Notes: a model not told the origin generated them from the sequence alone. Positions 42,716-51,875 are shown, counted from the first letter of the stretch. The stretch is 64,000 bases of DNA from Halalkalibacter oceani (GCF_040544555.1 NZ_JBEPKD010000005.1:133001-197000); one strand, 5' to 3'. Program-made: numbers and translations.

Positions 42716-43723
42716 TTAATTTACTTCTTTTTCTTTAAGCTGGACTTTCTCCTTCACATCACGATTAAACAAATAAGTTGGATAGAACCCTCCGAGAACG
42801 TCGGCGACATTCTGTGCTGTTTTACGTTTTAATTCATCCTGAGATTCCTCTGAATACCAGGCGGCATGAGGATTTAAGATGACATTATCCATTTTCAGCA
42901 ACGGATTGTCAGCCAGAATCGGCTCCTCTTCGAGTACGTCTAAGCCGGCACCGGCGATTTTTCCTGCTTCAAGGGCGCGAATAAGCGCTTTTTCATCAAT
43001 GACCGGACCACGTGCTGTATTAATGATAAACGCCTCTTTCTTCATCGCATCAAATTGAGCATCACTAATCATCCCTCGCGTTGCTTCAATCAACGGTGCG
43101 TGGACGGAGACAAAGTCAGAGCGTTCACAGAGTTCATTTAAGTCAACAAGCTCCACGTTCATTTCTTTCGCTACTTCAGCAGGCACATATGGATCGTGGG
43201 CAATGACCTTGATTCCAAAAGCCTGCGCCTTTCTCGCCAACGTTTGCGGGATCTTGCCGAATCCAACTAAGCCGAGCACGCGGCCAGGCAAACGGAAGAT
43301 CGGCACACCGACTTTATAATCCCAGTTCCCGTTTTTCACTGCCTGATTTAATTCAACAACTTTTCTGGCACATGAAATGAGTAGGGCAAACGCATGATCC
43401 GATACTTCATCCATGCAGTAGTCCGTTACATTAGCGACGATCACGCCATGCTCATTAGCTGCAGCAATGTCCACCGTGTTGACGCCGACTCCGTATCTTG
43501 AGACGACTTTAAGATTAGGCAGGCTTTCGATTACTTTTCGCGTAATTGGTGCATATTGATTAATTAAGCCGACGGCATTTGCTTCCTTCGCTGCCGCAAT
43601 CACTTCATCCTCGGTTTTACATTGCGAGCGGACAAGGGTCGCGTCAACGGTTGCCAATACTTCCTCTTCTGGTGCCAGTGTTGCAAATTCAAAGTCTGTA
43701 ATCAATACATTAAACTTACTCAT
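42716..43723 (-). CDS. CtBP-like D-2-hydroxyacid dehydrogenase
   Basis: The 335-aa product starts at MSKFNVLITDFEF; the earlier ATG overlaps the AAAGGAG. The Rossmann motif is GLVGFGKIPQTLARKAQ (the third Gly replaced by Pro), with catalytic Arg in INTARGPVIDEKAL, Glu in DVLEEEPI and His in LNPHAAWYSEES. The HAAWYS end is typical of the C-terminal-binding-protein subgroup. It sits 27 bp after the LarA-like gene and is probably part of the same operon, reducing or oxidising a sugar-derived 2-hydroxy acid. Confidence 0.88.
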   Translation of the reverse strand: MSKFNVLITDFEFATLAPEEEVLATVDATLVRSQCKTEDEVIAAAKEANAVGLINQYAPITRKVIESLPNLKVVSRYGVGVNTVDIAAANEHGVIVANVTDYCMDEVSDHAFALLISCARKVVELNQAVKNGNWDYKVGVPIFRLPGRVLGLVGFGKIPQTLARKAQAFGIKVIAHDPYVPAEVAKEMNVELVDLNELCERSDFVSVHAPLIEATRGMISDAQFDAMKKEAFIINTARGPVIDEKALIRALEAGKIAGAGLDVLEEEPILADNPLLKMDNVILNPHAAWYSEESQDELKRKTAQNVADVLGGFYPTYLFNRDVKEKVQLKEKEVN

Positions 43724-43750
43724 CTCTTCCATCTCCTTTTTATATCTCTT

Positions 43751-45046
43751 TTACATATCATCATTGATAAAGCCATTCTCATCGAACGAAAGCGGGAAAG
43801 GTCCTTCCATTAGCTCAATATTGTCCTGATCTTTGATTAGTTGATAAGCAGCTTCTGACACCATGATTTCCCCAAGCTCAAGCGTATTATGAATGCGGAC
43901 GATTTTCGCTTCCGGAATGGTAATCCGGTTACATGTGCGCAAAGCTACTACGAGAGCTTCTTTGTCATTATTCATCGCGACCGGGATTTTAGCCGGGTCA
44001 AGCACAGTCGATGTAATCGAATTGGCGTAGGTATAGTTGAAATCAATTTTTTCAACGAGACGTCTTGTCGTAACATCGGCCATCCCGATTCCGCACGCAT
44101 TACCGTGTGTCTTTTCCGTCAAATCAAGGACGATCACCTTCTGAATTGGCGGCGCTTCAAATCCCGGTAACCCGGAGCCGACCTTTCCGGTAATGTTAGG
44201 GTCCATCCCTGATCCGCTAATGTCCTTGCCGATTTCATTGACAATAAGCACATCAATTTCAGGCACAAGGATTTTCGGAAGCAACGCCTTTGCTTCAACG
44301 AGGAGCTCCTTTTCACGCGACGCAATTTCAGCAGCAGGGATTGCTTCAATTTGTTTTGTTTTATCGTAAGCATTTTCAAGAATCGCCACTCCGAAAATGA
44401 TCTTGCTATGGGCCAGTACGTAATTCCCAACTTCCGGTATGACGCGTTCAAACTGATCAAAGCCGTATGAATGCATTTTTGTCGCGCCCTTATGCTTTCC
44501 GAGTCCGATTCCCATCATTTTCATCAGGCCGCTTTCATAGTCCGCTTTAAAGTCGGTATGTGGCTTGACCCGGTTAATAACGACAATCGAATCAGCCTCT
44601 GAAGCATATTTGTCCAAGTAGACAGGCATTCCGGTTTCCGTCGTTCCAAGCTCAATGACTTCCATGCTGGACTTAATTTCAGCGCCAATTGATTCTTCGG
44701 TGATGCCATAGCTTGCCAGCACCTGCTTTTGTCCTTCATCCGTCGCTCCGCCATGGCTTCCCATCGCCGGCAGGACGAATGGTACCGCTCCTAATCCTTG
44801 CAGCTCTTTGACGACGGCATGGACGATTTCAAACAAATTGGCAATCCCCCGGCTGCCGACAGCGACAGCAACGGAATCTCCTTTTTTAACGGTGCGCTTA
44901 ATACTCTCTTTACTAATTTCCTGCTTGACAGCTGCCGGAATCGATTCAAGCTTTGCCTGATCAAACTTCTGCTTAACGAGATACATCTTCGGAAAATCAA
45001 GCTCATAGCCGCCCGCAAGCTTTACATTCAATTCTTGATTTAACAT
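43751..45046 (-). CDS. LarA-like (DUF2088) racemase/epimerase family protein
   Basis: The 431-aa protein shows LarA-family features: GDSVAVAVGSRGI, PAMGSHGGAT (His), RVKPHTDFKADYESGLMKMMGIGLGKHKGA (His, Lys) and NEIGKDISGSGMDPN. LarA uses a nickel-pincer nucleotide cofactor. Homologues are known that racemise or epimerise other 2-hydroxy acids, including gluconate 2-epimerisation. Here it neighbours aldolase and galactonate genes, so a sugar-acid 2-epimerase is a reasonable guess. The larBCE cofactor genes are not in the window and would have to lie elsewhere. SD is CGGAGGTGTAGGAA. Confidence 0.78.
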   Translation of the reverse strand: MLNQELNVKLAGGYELDFPKMYLVKQKFDQAKLESIPAAVKQEISKESIKRTVKKGDSVAVAVGSRGIANLFEIVHAVVKELQGLGAVPFVLPAMGSHGGATDEGQKQVLASYGITEESIGAEIKSSMEVIELGTTETGMPVYLDKYASEADSIVVINRVKPHTDFKADYESGLMKMMGIGLGKHKGATKMHSYGFDQFERVIPEVGNYVLAHSKIIFGVAILENAYDKTKQIEAIPAAEIASREKELLVEAKALLPKILVPEIDVLIVNEIGKDISGSGMDPNITGKVGSGLPGFEAPPIQKVIVLDLTEKTHGNACGIGMADVTTRRLVEKIDFNYTYANSITSTVLDPAKIPVAMNNDKEALVVALRTCNRITIPEAKIVRIHNTLELGEIMVSEAAYQLIKDQDNIELMEGPFPLSFDENGFINDDM

Positions 45047-45306
45047 TTCCTACACCTCCGCTTTTTTGTGACACCATACAAAAGATTACAAGATTTCTGA
45101 AAAACGGTTGAATACGCTTCCACTTCAAAAAATGCTTCCCTCTGAAAGCATGGACGAAAAGCAGCCTTCAGCTTGGCTTGAAGAGAGGGTGTGCTATCGG
45201 GGTTATTCTTTGGCACATCCCTCTTGTGTAAGACAGACAGGTGAAACTGCTCAAGCCGTGCCGCTGAAAAGCCGCGGCAAACACTTTTCATTTCGACATT
45301 GCCGGC

Positions 45307-45948
45307 TTAATTTCCTCTTGCCTTCTTTACTTCATCGACAAATGCGGCTGCTCTTTTCGTGAGGGCCGCCAAATACGCCTCATCGATTTCGACTTTCGTA
45401 TTGACAAGCGTGCTTCCGACTCCGGCAGCAACCGCGCCATGCTTAATGTATTCCCCGACGTTATCAAGGTCGATTCCGCCAGTCGGCATGAGAGGAATAT
45501 GAGGCAGCGGACCGTGTACATCCTTCAAATATCTTGGACCGAAAGCATTGGCAGGGAAAACTTTAATAATATCGCCGCCAGCTTCATAGGCTCGAAGAAT
45601 CTCCGTCGGCGTCATCGCTCCAGGAATGCTCACCACACCGTAACGCTTCGTTAATTTAATCGTCTCAACGTCGACAGTAGGTGAAAAGACAAATTTCGCC
45701 CCAGCCATAATGGCTGCCCTCGCCGTTTCCGAATCGAGCACCGTTCCCGCTCCGACAATGACATCATCCCCTAACTCGGATGAAACCTGCTCAATTAACT
45801 GTAACACTTTCGGCGTTTCGACCGTAATCTCAAATGTTTTGACTCCGCCCTCGCTCAATGCTTTGGAAATAGCTGAAATATTTTCCGGCTTTGCTCCGCG
45901 AATGACTGCGACTATTCCATTTTCCTTAATTTGGTTTAACAGCTCCAT
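45307..45948 (-). CDS. 2-keto-3-deoxy-6-phospho-aldonate aldolase (KDPG/KDPGal type)
   Basis: The 213-aa class I aldolase starts at MELLNQIKENGIVAVIRG after AAGGGGAGGATAAT. The general-acid Glu is in FEITVETPKV, the Schiff-base Lys in DIIKVFPANAFGP, with phosphate-loop MPTGGIDLDN. It cleaves 2-keto-3-deoxy-6-phosphogluconate or -galactonate to pyruvate and glyceraldehyde 3-phosphate. Its position after the kinase and dgoD favours the galactonate form (DgoA role). The 260-bp gap downstream has only an imperfect stem near 45180-45225. Confidence 0.92.
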   Translation of the reverse strand: MELLNQIKENGIVAVIRGAKPENISAISKALSEGGVKTFEITVETPKVLQLIEQVSSELGDDVIVGAGTVLDSETARAAIMAGAKFVFSPTVDVETIKLTKRYGVVSIPGAMTPTEILRAYEAGGDIIKVFPANAFGPRYLKDVHGPLPHIPLMPTGGIDLDNVGEYIKHGAVAAGVGSTLVNTKVEIDEAYLAALTKRAAAFVDEVKKARGN

Positions 45949-45971
45949 ATTATCCTCCCCTTGCTTTTTCA

Positions 45972-46922
45972 TTATCTGCTGACGTCTTCTCCTGTCGCAT
46001 TCATAAAGTTCTCTACCTCATATTTTTCAGGCAGTCCCTCGACATCCCCATTAATCATCGTGACCATCGCTCCGACAGCATTTCCGCGCCGGACAGCCTG
46101 CTCAATTGAAAGACCGTCAAGCAAGCCGGACGTGAAGCCTGCGGCAAAGCCGTCTCCGGCGCCGACCGGATCCACAACCTGATCGACCTTAAAGCCTGAA
46201 ACAAGCTTGCTTTCCTCATTCGTAAAATAGTAAGCTCCTTTGGCGCCTACTTTTAAAACGACGAGAGAGGCACCTTGATCGAGGAAAAGGCGGCCGAGCG
46301 TTTCAGGATCACTTTCCCCGAACATGAACTTCCCTTCATCGATTCCCGGCAGAATAATATCAACCTGTGCAGCAAGATCGAGCAGCACGCGGCGCGCTTT
46401 ATCCTCCGACCAGAGCTTTTTTCTCAAGTTTGGATCAAAGATAATTTTCACATCATGCTTCTTGGCGATCGCGATCGCTTCATTTATCGCTTCATGACAG
46501 CTTTCACTTAAAGCAGGCGTAATCCCTGAAATATGAAGATATTTCGCCTGAGCGATATAGTCTTCCCGGATATCCTCCTTACTCAGCTGGCTGGCAGCCG
46601 ATCCTTTGCGATAATATTGAACTCTCACTTCATTGGCGCTGCGGATTTCCTTAAAATAAATCCCCGTCGGCGCGCTGTCATCGACCTTGACCTGACTAAC
46701 ATCGACTCCTTCACCGCGAATAAACGCAAGCATTGCTTTCCCTAGCTCATCATCGCCGACGCGGCTGATCCAGCCTGCTTGATGGCCTAAGCGTGTCAGG
46801 CCGATTGCATAGTTCGACTCCGCGCCGCCAAACTTCCGCGAAAAGCTGTTGGCATATCTCATCAATCCAGTTGAATCAGGAGTGAAAAGTACCATCGTTT
46901 CACCCAAGGCAACAATATCCAT
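45972..46922 (-). CDS. 2-keto-3-deoxy-aldonate kinase (PfkB family)
   Basis: The 316-aa product has RKFGGAESNYAIGLTRLG (substrate region), IIFDPNLRKKLW and the catalytic DPVGAGDGFAAGF loop with the base Asp. It phosphorylates 2-keto-3-deoxygluconate or -galactonate at C6. It directly precedes the aldolase gene (23 bp) and follows dgoD, giving the three-step De Ley-Doudoroff set. SD is CGGGGGAG. Confidence 0.92.
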   Translation of the reverse strand: MDIVALGETMVLFTPDSTGLMRYANSFSRKFGGAESNYAIGLTRLGHQAGWISRVGDDELGKAMLAFIRGEGVDVSQVKVDDSAPTGIYFKEIRSANEVRVQYYRKGSAASQLSKEDIREDYIAQAKYLHISGITPALSESCHEAINEAIAIAKKHDVKIIFDPNLRKKLWSEDKARRVLLDLAAQVDIILPGIDEGKFMFGESDPETLGRLFLDQGASLVVLKVGAKGAYYFTNEESKLVSGFKVDQVVDPVGAGDGFAAGFTSGLLDGLSIEQAVRRGNAVGAMVTMINGDVEGLPEKYEVENFMNATGEDVSR

Positions 46923-47029
46923 ATGACTCCCCCGTTTTCTAAAAAATCATCGCCCGGTAAAGAAAGTGAGGCCTCGGACCTCCTGCCTTCACGCTCAAAC
47001 CCGGGCTGCGGCCGTCCTTAGTGTAAGCA

Positions 47030-48178
47030 TCACCATTCAGCGACTGAACCATCGCGGTGACGCCAAACAGGATTTCTCCAGCGGTGGCCCTGCTCGGCCA
47101 TTTTCCGTACTTTTTCTTCATTGATTGTGATTCCTAAACCAGGTCCCTGCGGAATCTGGACATGCCCGTCTTTATACTGGAAAACAGATTTATCCGTGAT
47201 ATAGTCGAGCAAATCGCTTCCTTCATTATAATGAATGCCGAGACTCTGCTCCTGAATAAACGCATTATGTGCAGTCGCGTCAACCTGTAAACACGAAGCC
47301 AGTGCAATCGGTCCGAGTGGACAATGCGGCGCCAGCGCGACATCATAGGCTTCAGCCATCGAGGCGATTTTCTTGCACTCTGTAATCCCCCCCGCATGGG
47401 ACAGATCCGGCTGAATGACATCAACATAGCCGTCTGCCAGCAGGCTCTTGAAATCCCAACGTGAAAACATTCTTTCCCCGGTTGCGATCGGCGTGCTCGT
47501 ATGCTTGGCAATTTCCTTCAACGCCTCGTTATTTTCAGGAAGCACCGGTTCTTCAATAAACATCGGCCGGTACGGCTCAAGCTCTTTTACTAAAACTTTC
47601 GCCATCGGCTTATGGACTCGTCCATGAAAATCAATCCCGATGCCGACGCTATTTCCTACAGCTTCCCGAACGGCGGCAATGCGGGCGACGACTTCATCAA
47701 CCTTGTCATAGGAATCGATGTACTGCATCTCCTCTGTCCCGTTCATTTTCACCGCAGTAAAGCCGGCATCAACGATATCCTTCGCCGCTTTCCCGACATC
47801 GCTTGGACGATCTCCGCCGATCCATGAATAGACGCGAATCGAGTCACGACAAGCTCCGCCTAATAATTGGTAGACAGGCGCATTATAATACTTGCCTTTT
47901 ATATCCCAAAGCGCCTGATCAATCCCGGCGATCGCGCTCATTAAAATCGGGCCGCCACGGTAAAAGCCGGCGCGGTAAAGCACATTCCAGTGGTCCTCAA
48001 TCCGTAGAGGATCTTTTCCAATCAAAAAGTCGGCCATTTCGTTTACCGCTTCTTTTACTGTATTCGCTTTCCCTTCGACAACCGGCTCGCCCCAGCCGAC
48101 GATTCCTTCATCTGTTTCGATCTTTAAAAAGCACCAGCGTGGAGGAACGATAAAGCATTCAAGTGATGTAATTTTCAT
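47030..48178 (-). CDS. dgoD: D-galactonate dehydratase (enolase superfamily)
   Basis: The 382-aa product has metal ligands and catalytic residues visible in GIGIDFHGRVHKPMAK (Asp, His), MFIEEPVLPEN (Glu), IATGERMFSRWDFK (Glu) and VALAPHCPLGPIALA (His). The C-terminus GHRWRNPVWRHRDGSVAEW is characteristic of DgoD. It converts D-galactonate to 2-keto-3-deoxy-D-galactonate. First gene of the galactonate unit, with an operator-like palindrome and a weak cre-like site upstream. Confidence 0.93.
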   Translation of the reverse strand: MKITSLECFIVPPRWCFLKIETDEGIVGWGEPVVEGKANTVKEAVNEMADFLIGKDPLRIEDHWNVLYRAGFYRGGPILMSAIAGIDQALWDIKGKYYNAPVYQLLGGACRDSIRVYSWIGGDRPSDVGKAAKDIVDAGFTAVKMNGTEEMQYIDSYDKVDEVVARIAAVREAVGNSVGIGIDFHGRVHKPMAKVLVKELEPYRPMFIEEPVLPENNEALKEIAKHTSTPIATGERMFSRWDFKSLLADGYVDVIQPDLSHAGGITECKKIASMAEAYDVALAPHCPLGPIALASCLQVDATAHNAFIQEQSLGIHYNEGSDLLDYITDKSVFQYKDGHVQIPQGPGLGITINEEKVRKMAEQGHRWRNPVWRHRDGSVAEW

Positions 48179-48235
48179 TCTCGTAATCTCCCTTTCTCCC
48201 TGATTATCATTTCTTTTCCCGACTAAAATAGATCG

Positions 48236-48315
48236 ATTTTACATTATAAAACTAAGTTTTCGAGATTATGTAAAGGGTATAGCCTTGAAAACAAGGCAAA
48301 ATAAGGCGCTTTCAT
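48236..48315 (-). promoter_or_regulatory. dgoD promoter region: operator-like palindrome and weak cre-like site
   Basis: On the minus strand GTTTTATAATGTAAAAT (48236-48252) matches 15 of 17 bases of the copy at 38811-38827 and includes a TATAAT -10 box, 58 bp before the start. TGAAAGCGCCTTAT (48301-48314) matches a cre in 11 of 14 positions. Confidence 0.5.
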
Positions 48316-48691
48316 TTATCCTAATTGTAGGTGAAAACGATGGTAAAAGCAATATCATCGATTAATTTTTTTAGAAAGCAGCCTTTCTTCGAGCTACGAA
48401 AAAGGACGTTGTTCAGTGGCTTCGCTCTATCTAGGCTGTTTTTTTACCTTTAACCCATCTCACTTCTGCTAGTGTGATCGCAGGAACTTTTCAGCAGGAA
48501 ACGTTTTTGGCTGATTTGCCAAAATCAAAGTCGACAAAGTTTCGCAAAAGCGAGACGGTCGACAGGCTTGTTTGGTAGAAGGATTTGTCTCGATCCAGAG
48601 CTGCGAACCCGCTCCCGGGTTGGGGGGTACGCTTTCCGCAGGAGTCGGACCTCCCATCCCGTCCGCTTTGTCTTGGGGGATGCATGACCAT

Positions 48692-48790
48692 AAATAGAGA
48701 GATCTATGTAAGACGGAAAGCAACGATTGAACGTCTCTTTAAAGATTTGAAACAAAAGCACCGGTTGCGTTGGTGTCTACGGTCTGAAGA
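48692..48790 (+). pseudogene. IS1182-type transposase remnant
   Basis: The segment encodes NREIYVRRKATIERLFKDLKQKHRLRW, the C-terminal motif of IS1182-family transposases, with no catalytic domain on either side. About 75 bp matches the reverse complement of 23318-23392. A stem GGTCCAAAAGG/CCTTTTAGACC lies at about 48831-48860. The rest of 48316-48877 shows no gene; a strand at 48379-48420 resembles 50828-50860 (GAAAAAGGACG then TTCAGTGGC). Confidence 0.65.
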
Positions 48791-48877
48791 GACTGTTTTG
48801 TCCCAGTCTCTTCCGTTTCACAAAAGCCGGTCCAAAAGGATCATCATTCCCTTTTAGACCGCCCCAGCAAGCTTGTT

Positions 48878-49300
48878 TTATTGGACCGTTGTTTTCAACT
48901 CAACGTCAATATTGCCGCGTGTCGCTTTTGAATAAGGACAGAATTGATGCGCTTTTTCAACAAGCTGCTCCGCTTCTTCCTGATTTACCCCTTTTATACG
49001 GGCATGGAGGACTACGCCGATTTTAAAGCCGTTATCAGCCGGATCTTCCAACAGGCTTACCTTTGCTTCAAGCTCAGACTCGATGTCTTTCTTTTCTTTT
49101 GAAGCGATTAGATTCAGCGCTCCATCAAAGCATGCCGCATAGCCGGCCGCGAATAGCTGTTCCGGGTTTGTCCCTTCCGTTGAAGAAGTTTGTCCCGTTG
49201 GCATGACGAGATTATGATCAATCACACCGTTGTCTGATGTCACTTTTCCATTTCTTCCGCCGACCGCTTTTGCCTGGGCGGTGAATTTCACATTGGCCAT
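48878..49300 (-). CDS. Organic hydroperoxide resistance protein (Ohr/OsmC family)
   Basis: The 140-aa product starts at MANVKFTAQAKAVGGRNGKV after AAAGGAGGAAATAAA. Both redox-active cysteines are present (GYAACFDGAL and HQFCPYSKATRGN), plus NPEQLFAAG. This is the Ohr branch, a thiol peroxidase that reduces organic hydroperoxides in the cytoplasm. The divergent MBL-fold gene starts 135 bp away. No OhrR gene is adjacent. Confidence 0.93.
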   Translation of the reverse strand: MANVKFTAQAKAVGGRNGKVTSDNGVIDHNLVMPTGQTSSTEGTNPEQLFAAGYAACFDGALNLIASKEKKDIESELEAKVSLLEDPADNGFKIGVVLHARIKGVNQEEAEQLVEKAHQFCPYSKATRGNIDVELKTTVQ

Positions 49301-49435
49301 TTTATTTCCTCCTTTAGCTTGTCTAAAACTGTTTCTTCTTTTTGTATTGACGCCATGTTGCGATTTCAAACATGACATATTTACACACGAAGCATCACAC
49401 ACTACTTTTATAGCTTGTACACAAGGAGGAAAAAT

Positions 49436-50302
49436 ATGAAGCAACAAAAAGCCCCTTCATCCGCGACCCCATTTCCCTATATTCCGATGACTTCCCTGAC
49501 GGACGGCGTCAGCCAACGTATCGCCACTGACCTGTACTGCCTGCCGATCCAAATTGTTAATATTTGCTTTATTGGCAATCCGCAAATCGAACATGAATGG
49601 GTGCTTGTAGATACAGGCATGCCAAAATCCGCGGAGCATATTTATGACTTTCTACGCGATTCTTTTGGAAAGGTGACCGCCCCGAAAGCGATTCTGCTTA
49701 CCCACGGTCACTTTGACCATGTCGGAACGGTTATCGAGCTTTCTGAAGCCTGGGATGCTCCCGTCTACGCACATGAGGCTGAGCTTCCTTTTCTTACTGG
49801 AGAAGCCGACTATCCGGAGCCGGACGGAACTGTGGAGGGCGGGCTGCTCGCTAAGCTTTCTCCTCTTTTCCCAAATGAGGCGATTACCCTTTCAAGCCGT
49901 CTAAACGTCTTGCCCGAAGATGGAAGCGTTCCTTTTTTACACGACTGGAAATGGCTTCATACACCCGGTCATTCGCCAGGCCATGTCTCCTTTTTTCGCG
50001 AACATGACCGCACGCTGATCGCCGGGGACGCGTTTGTTACTGTAAGACAGGATTCTCTTTACAAAGTGCTGACCCAGAAGATTGAAATAAGCGGCCCTCC
50101 CCGTTATTTGACAACCGATTGGCAGGCGGCCTGGGACTCTGTTCGCAAGCTGGCTGCGCTTGAGCCCTCTGTCGCTGTCACCGGTCATGGACTGCCAATG
50201 TTCGGCCAGGATTTACGAGACAAGCTTCAGCAGCTCGCTGAGCATTTTGCGGAATGGGCGATTCCGGACCACGGCCGCTATGTCGATAAGCCGCTTCATT
50301 AG
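49436..50302 (+). CDS. MBL-fold metallo-hydrolase
   Basis: The 288-aa product starts at MKQQKAPSSATPF after ACAAGGAGGAAAAAT. The zinc motif H-x-H-x-D-H is LTHGHFDHVG, with further ligands in WLHTPGHSPGHVSFF, LIAGDAF and AVTGHGLPMFG. It resembles hydroxyacylglutathione-hydrolase-like proteins of unknown substrate. There is no signal peptide. It is divergent from ohr, convergent with the lipoprotein gene. Confidence 0.88.
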   Translation: MKQQKAPSSATPFPYIPMTSLTDGVSQRIATDLYCLPIQIVNICFIGNPQIEHEWVLVDTGMPKSAEHIYDFLRDSFGKVTAPKAILLTHGHFDHVGTVIELSEAWDAPVYAHEAELPFLTGEADYPEPDGTVEGGLLAKLSPLFPNEAITLSSRLNVLPEDGSVPFLHDWKWLHTPGHSPGHVSFFREHDRTLIAGDAFVTVRQDSLYKVLTQKIEISGPPRYLTTDWQAAWDSVRKLAALEPSVAVTGHGLPMFGQDLRDKLQQLAEHFAEWAIPDHGRYVDKPLH

Positions 50303-50399
50303 TAACGTTTTGCTCGAAGGACAAAAAAGACAGCAGCTTTTGTCAGCAACTAACGATGACAATGCCGCTACCTTTATAGCTGACGGGGATGCTCGATTT

Positions 50400-50729
50400 T
50401 CAGCTTGCTGAGTCATCCCCTTCAATCCGATAAAACGGAACCCAGACTGTCCGCCCTTCTTTCTTATAGCTTACATAAAGCAACGTATCATAAAACGTGC
50501 TCATATAAATCTCTTTCCCGGCAAGGGCTCCCCCCTGCTCACTTACATAAACACCTGTCGGCTGATAGTAGCGCTCAGGATTTTCTTCAAACGAAATATA
50601 GCTGTTGCGATGCTCATACACATGATTTTGATATGTAATGGTTCTAGGCAGATCATCTTTTTTTGCCAGACAGCCGTTTAACACCAGCATGATCACGACC
50701 GTTTGCAATAAGAAAGATTGCTTTCTCAT
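50400..50729 (-). CDS. Small putative lipoprotein of unknown function
   Basis: The 109-aa product starts at MRKQSFLLQTVVIMLVLNGC, whose Leu-Asn-Gly-Cys lipobox predicts a lipid anchor at residue 20. The remainder (YQNHVYEHRNSYISFEENPE, PTGVYVSEQGGALAGKEIY, TVWVPFYRIEGDD) looks like one small beta domain. I do not recognise the family. A GGGAGT precedes the chosen ATG. Confidence 0.7.
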   Translation of the reverse strand: MRKQSFLLQTVVIMLVLNGCLAKKDDLPRTITYQNHVYEHRNSYISFEENPERYYQPTGVYVSEQGGALAGKEIYMSTFYDTLLYVSYKKEGRTVWVPFYRIEGDDSAS

Positions 50730-50903
50730 CAAACCAACTCCCGTACCCATTATGATAGTATGTACGAGCAAAGCAGGGAAAGCGTTTCATTTAGGCTGAA
50801 TGTTTTTTATCCTTTGTCATCTGAAAGCTGTTGAAAAAGGACGATTTTCAGTGGCCTCTCGGCTGCCTGGTACTAGGAGCTAATCTTTCCCACTATTTTT
50901 TGT

Positions 50904-51632
50904 TCATAGAAAGTCATATCTGTTTAAATAATCGCGAACTTCTTCCAATTTCTCTCTCCCGGCTTCCAACGCGGCAATTGCTTCTGTGCGGAAATCGTGA
51001 AAAACAGCCTCATTGCCGCCCGCCCTGTCATACAATTTTGAGTCCGGCTGCTGATTGATCAGGATAAGCTCCTTCCCCTCTACCAACTCTTCCACCAGCC
51101 TTGTCAGCGTCGGCATTGAGCAGACCCAGCCAAACTGCTTAAGTAGCTGCTGCCGGAGATCCGAAGCCGAACAGGCCTCACTTTTCCCTTGCATCACCTT
51201 CATAATTAAAAAAGGCAAAACCTTTTTATACTCTAAATATTGGCCAATAAACGGGAAATCCACCTCTGTCAAAGATGATTTGAACCGTTCAGCAGTTGCG
51301 GAGTGACAGCGTTGAACCGTTTGGTCGATACACATTAGATGCGCTTCAATGACCCGCCTCCATTCCCTGCATTGAACTTTTAAGTATTCCTTTCCAGTCA
51401 TCGTAATCGTAAACGGTTTTTGAGGATGATGATAGGAAGGCATTAAATAACCTTGATATGTAAGAGACTTATAAAGATTGTTCACCTTTGACCTTATCGT
51501 AGAGGAGCGTTTGAACAACGAAAAATAGAGTGGAAGATTGGTTGAAATAGCGTTTGTCTCCTCACCGAGATAAATTCGATGTAATACGAGCCAAGAGAGT
51601 AATGTTTTTTTTGTTAAAACTTCTTTTTTCAT
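50904..51632 (-). CDS. Putative two-winged-helix transcriptional regulator
   Basis: The 242-aa protein appears to have one winged helix at residues 8-82 (TLLSWLVLHRI, TIRSKVNNLYKSLTYQGYLM, FTITMTGKEYLK) and a second at about 133-195 (LIMKVMQGKSEACSASDLRQQLLKQFG, PTLTRLVEELVEGKELI). The pattern recalls PadR or PaaX-type regulators, but I cannot assign a family. It diverges from an acyl-CoA dehydrogenase gene, and a 31-bp inverted repeat lies between them, so local control is likely. Confidence 0.6.
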   Translation of the reverse strand: MKKEVLTKKTLLSWLVLHRIYLGEETNAISTNLPLYFSLFKRSSTIRSKVNNLYKSLTYQGYLMPSYHHPQKPFTITMTGKEYLKVQCREWRRVIEAHLMCIDQTVQRCHSATAERFKSSLTEVDFPFIGQYLEYKKVLPFLIMKVMQGKSEACSASDLRQQLLKQFGWVCSMPTLTRLVEELVEGKELILINQQPDSKLYDRAGGNEAVFHDFRTEAIAALEAGREKLEEVRDYLNRYDFL

Positions 51633-51790
51633 TCGATCTGTATTCCTCCAGGCGTCAAAAAGCTAAATGACCTCTTTTTTCCTTTCAAGAAATCTCTTCT
51701 CCTTGTCTCTACCTCCTTTTCTAAATTTTATCTGAAAGGAGAAGCCGTCCTTATTATACCATATTTTGCTTATTCATACGTCAACCGTCT

Positions 51791-51847
51791 TAAAATTCCG
51801 AATATTGTTTTCGGAATTTTAGGCTCGCCGGAAAGATGTAGTATAAT
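51791..51847 (+). promoter_or_regulatory. Promoter and operator-like inverted repeat of the acyl-CoA dehydrogenase gene
   Basis: TAAAATTCCGAA (51791-51802) and TTCGGAATTTTA (51810-51821) are perfect 12-bp inverse arms with a 7-bp spacer. Their right arm overlaps a -35-like TTTAGG (51818-51823), 18 bp from TATAAT (51842-51847). A repressor here would block the plus-strand promoter. Confidence 0.65.
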
Positions 51848-51875
51848 GAAAGGAGAAAAAGATAGGAGGAAGAAA

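Noticed and set aside
48469..48860. Overlapping small frames on both strands around the IS scar
   Set aside because: Only the REIYVRRKATIER segment has homology; the remaining frames are accidental in degraded IS DNA.
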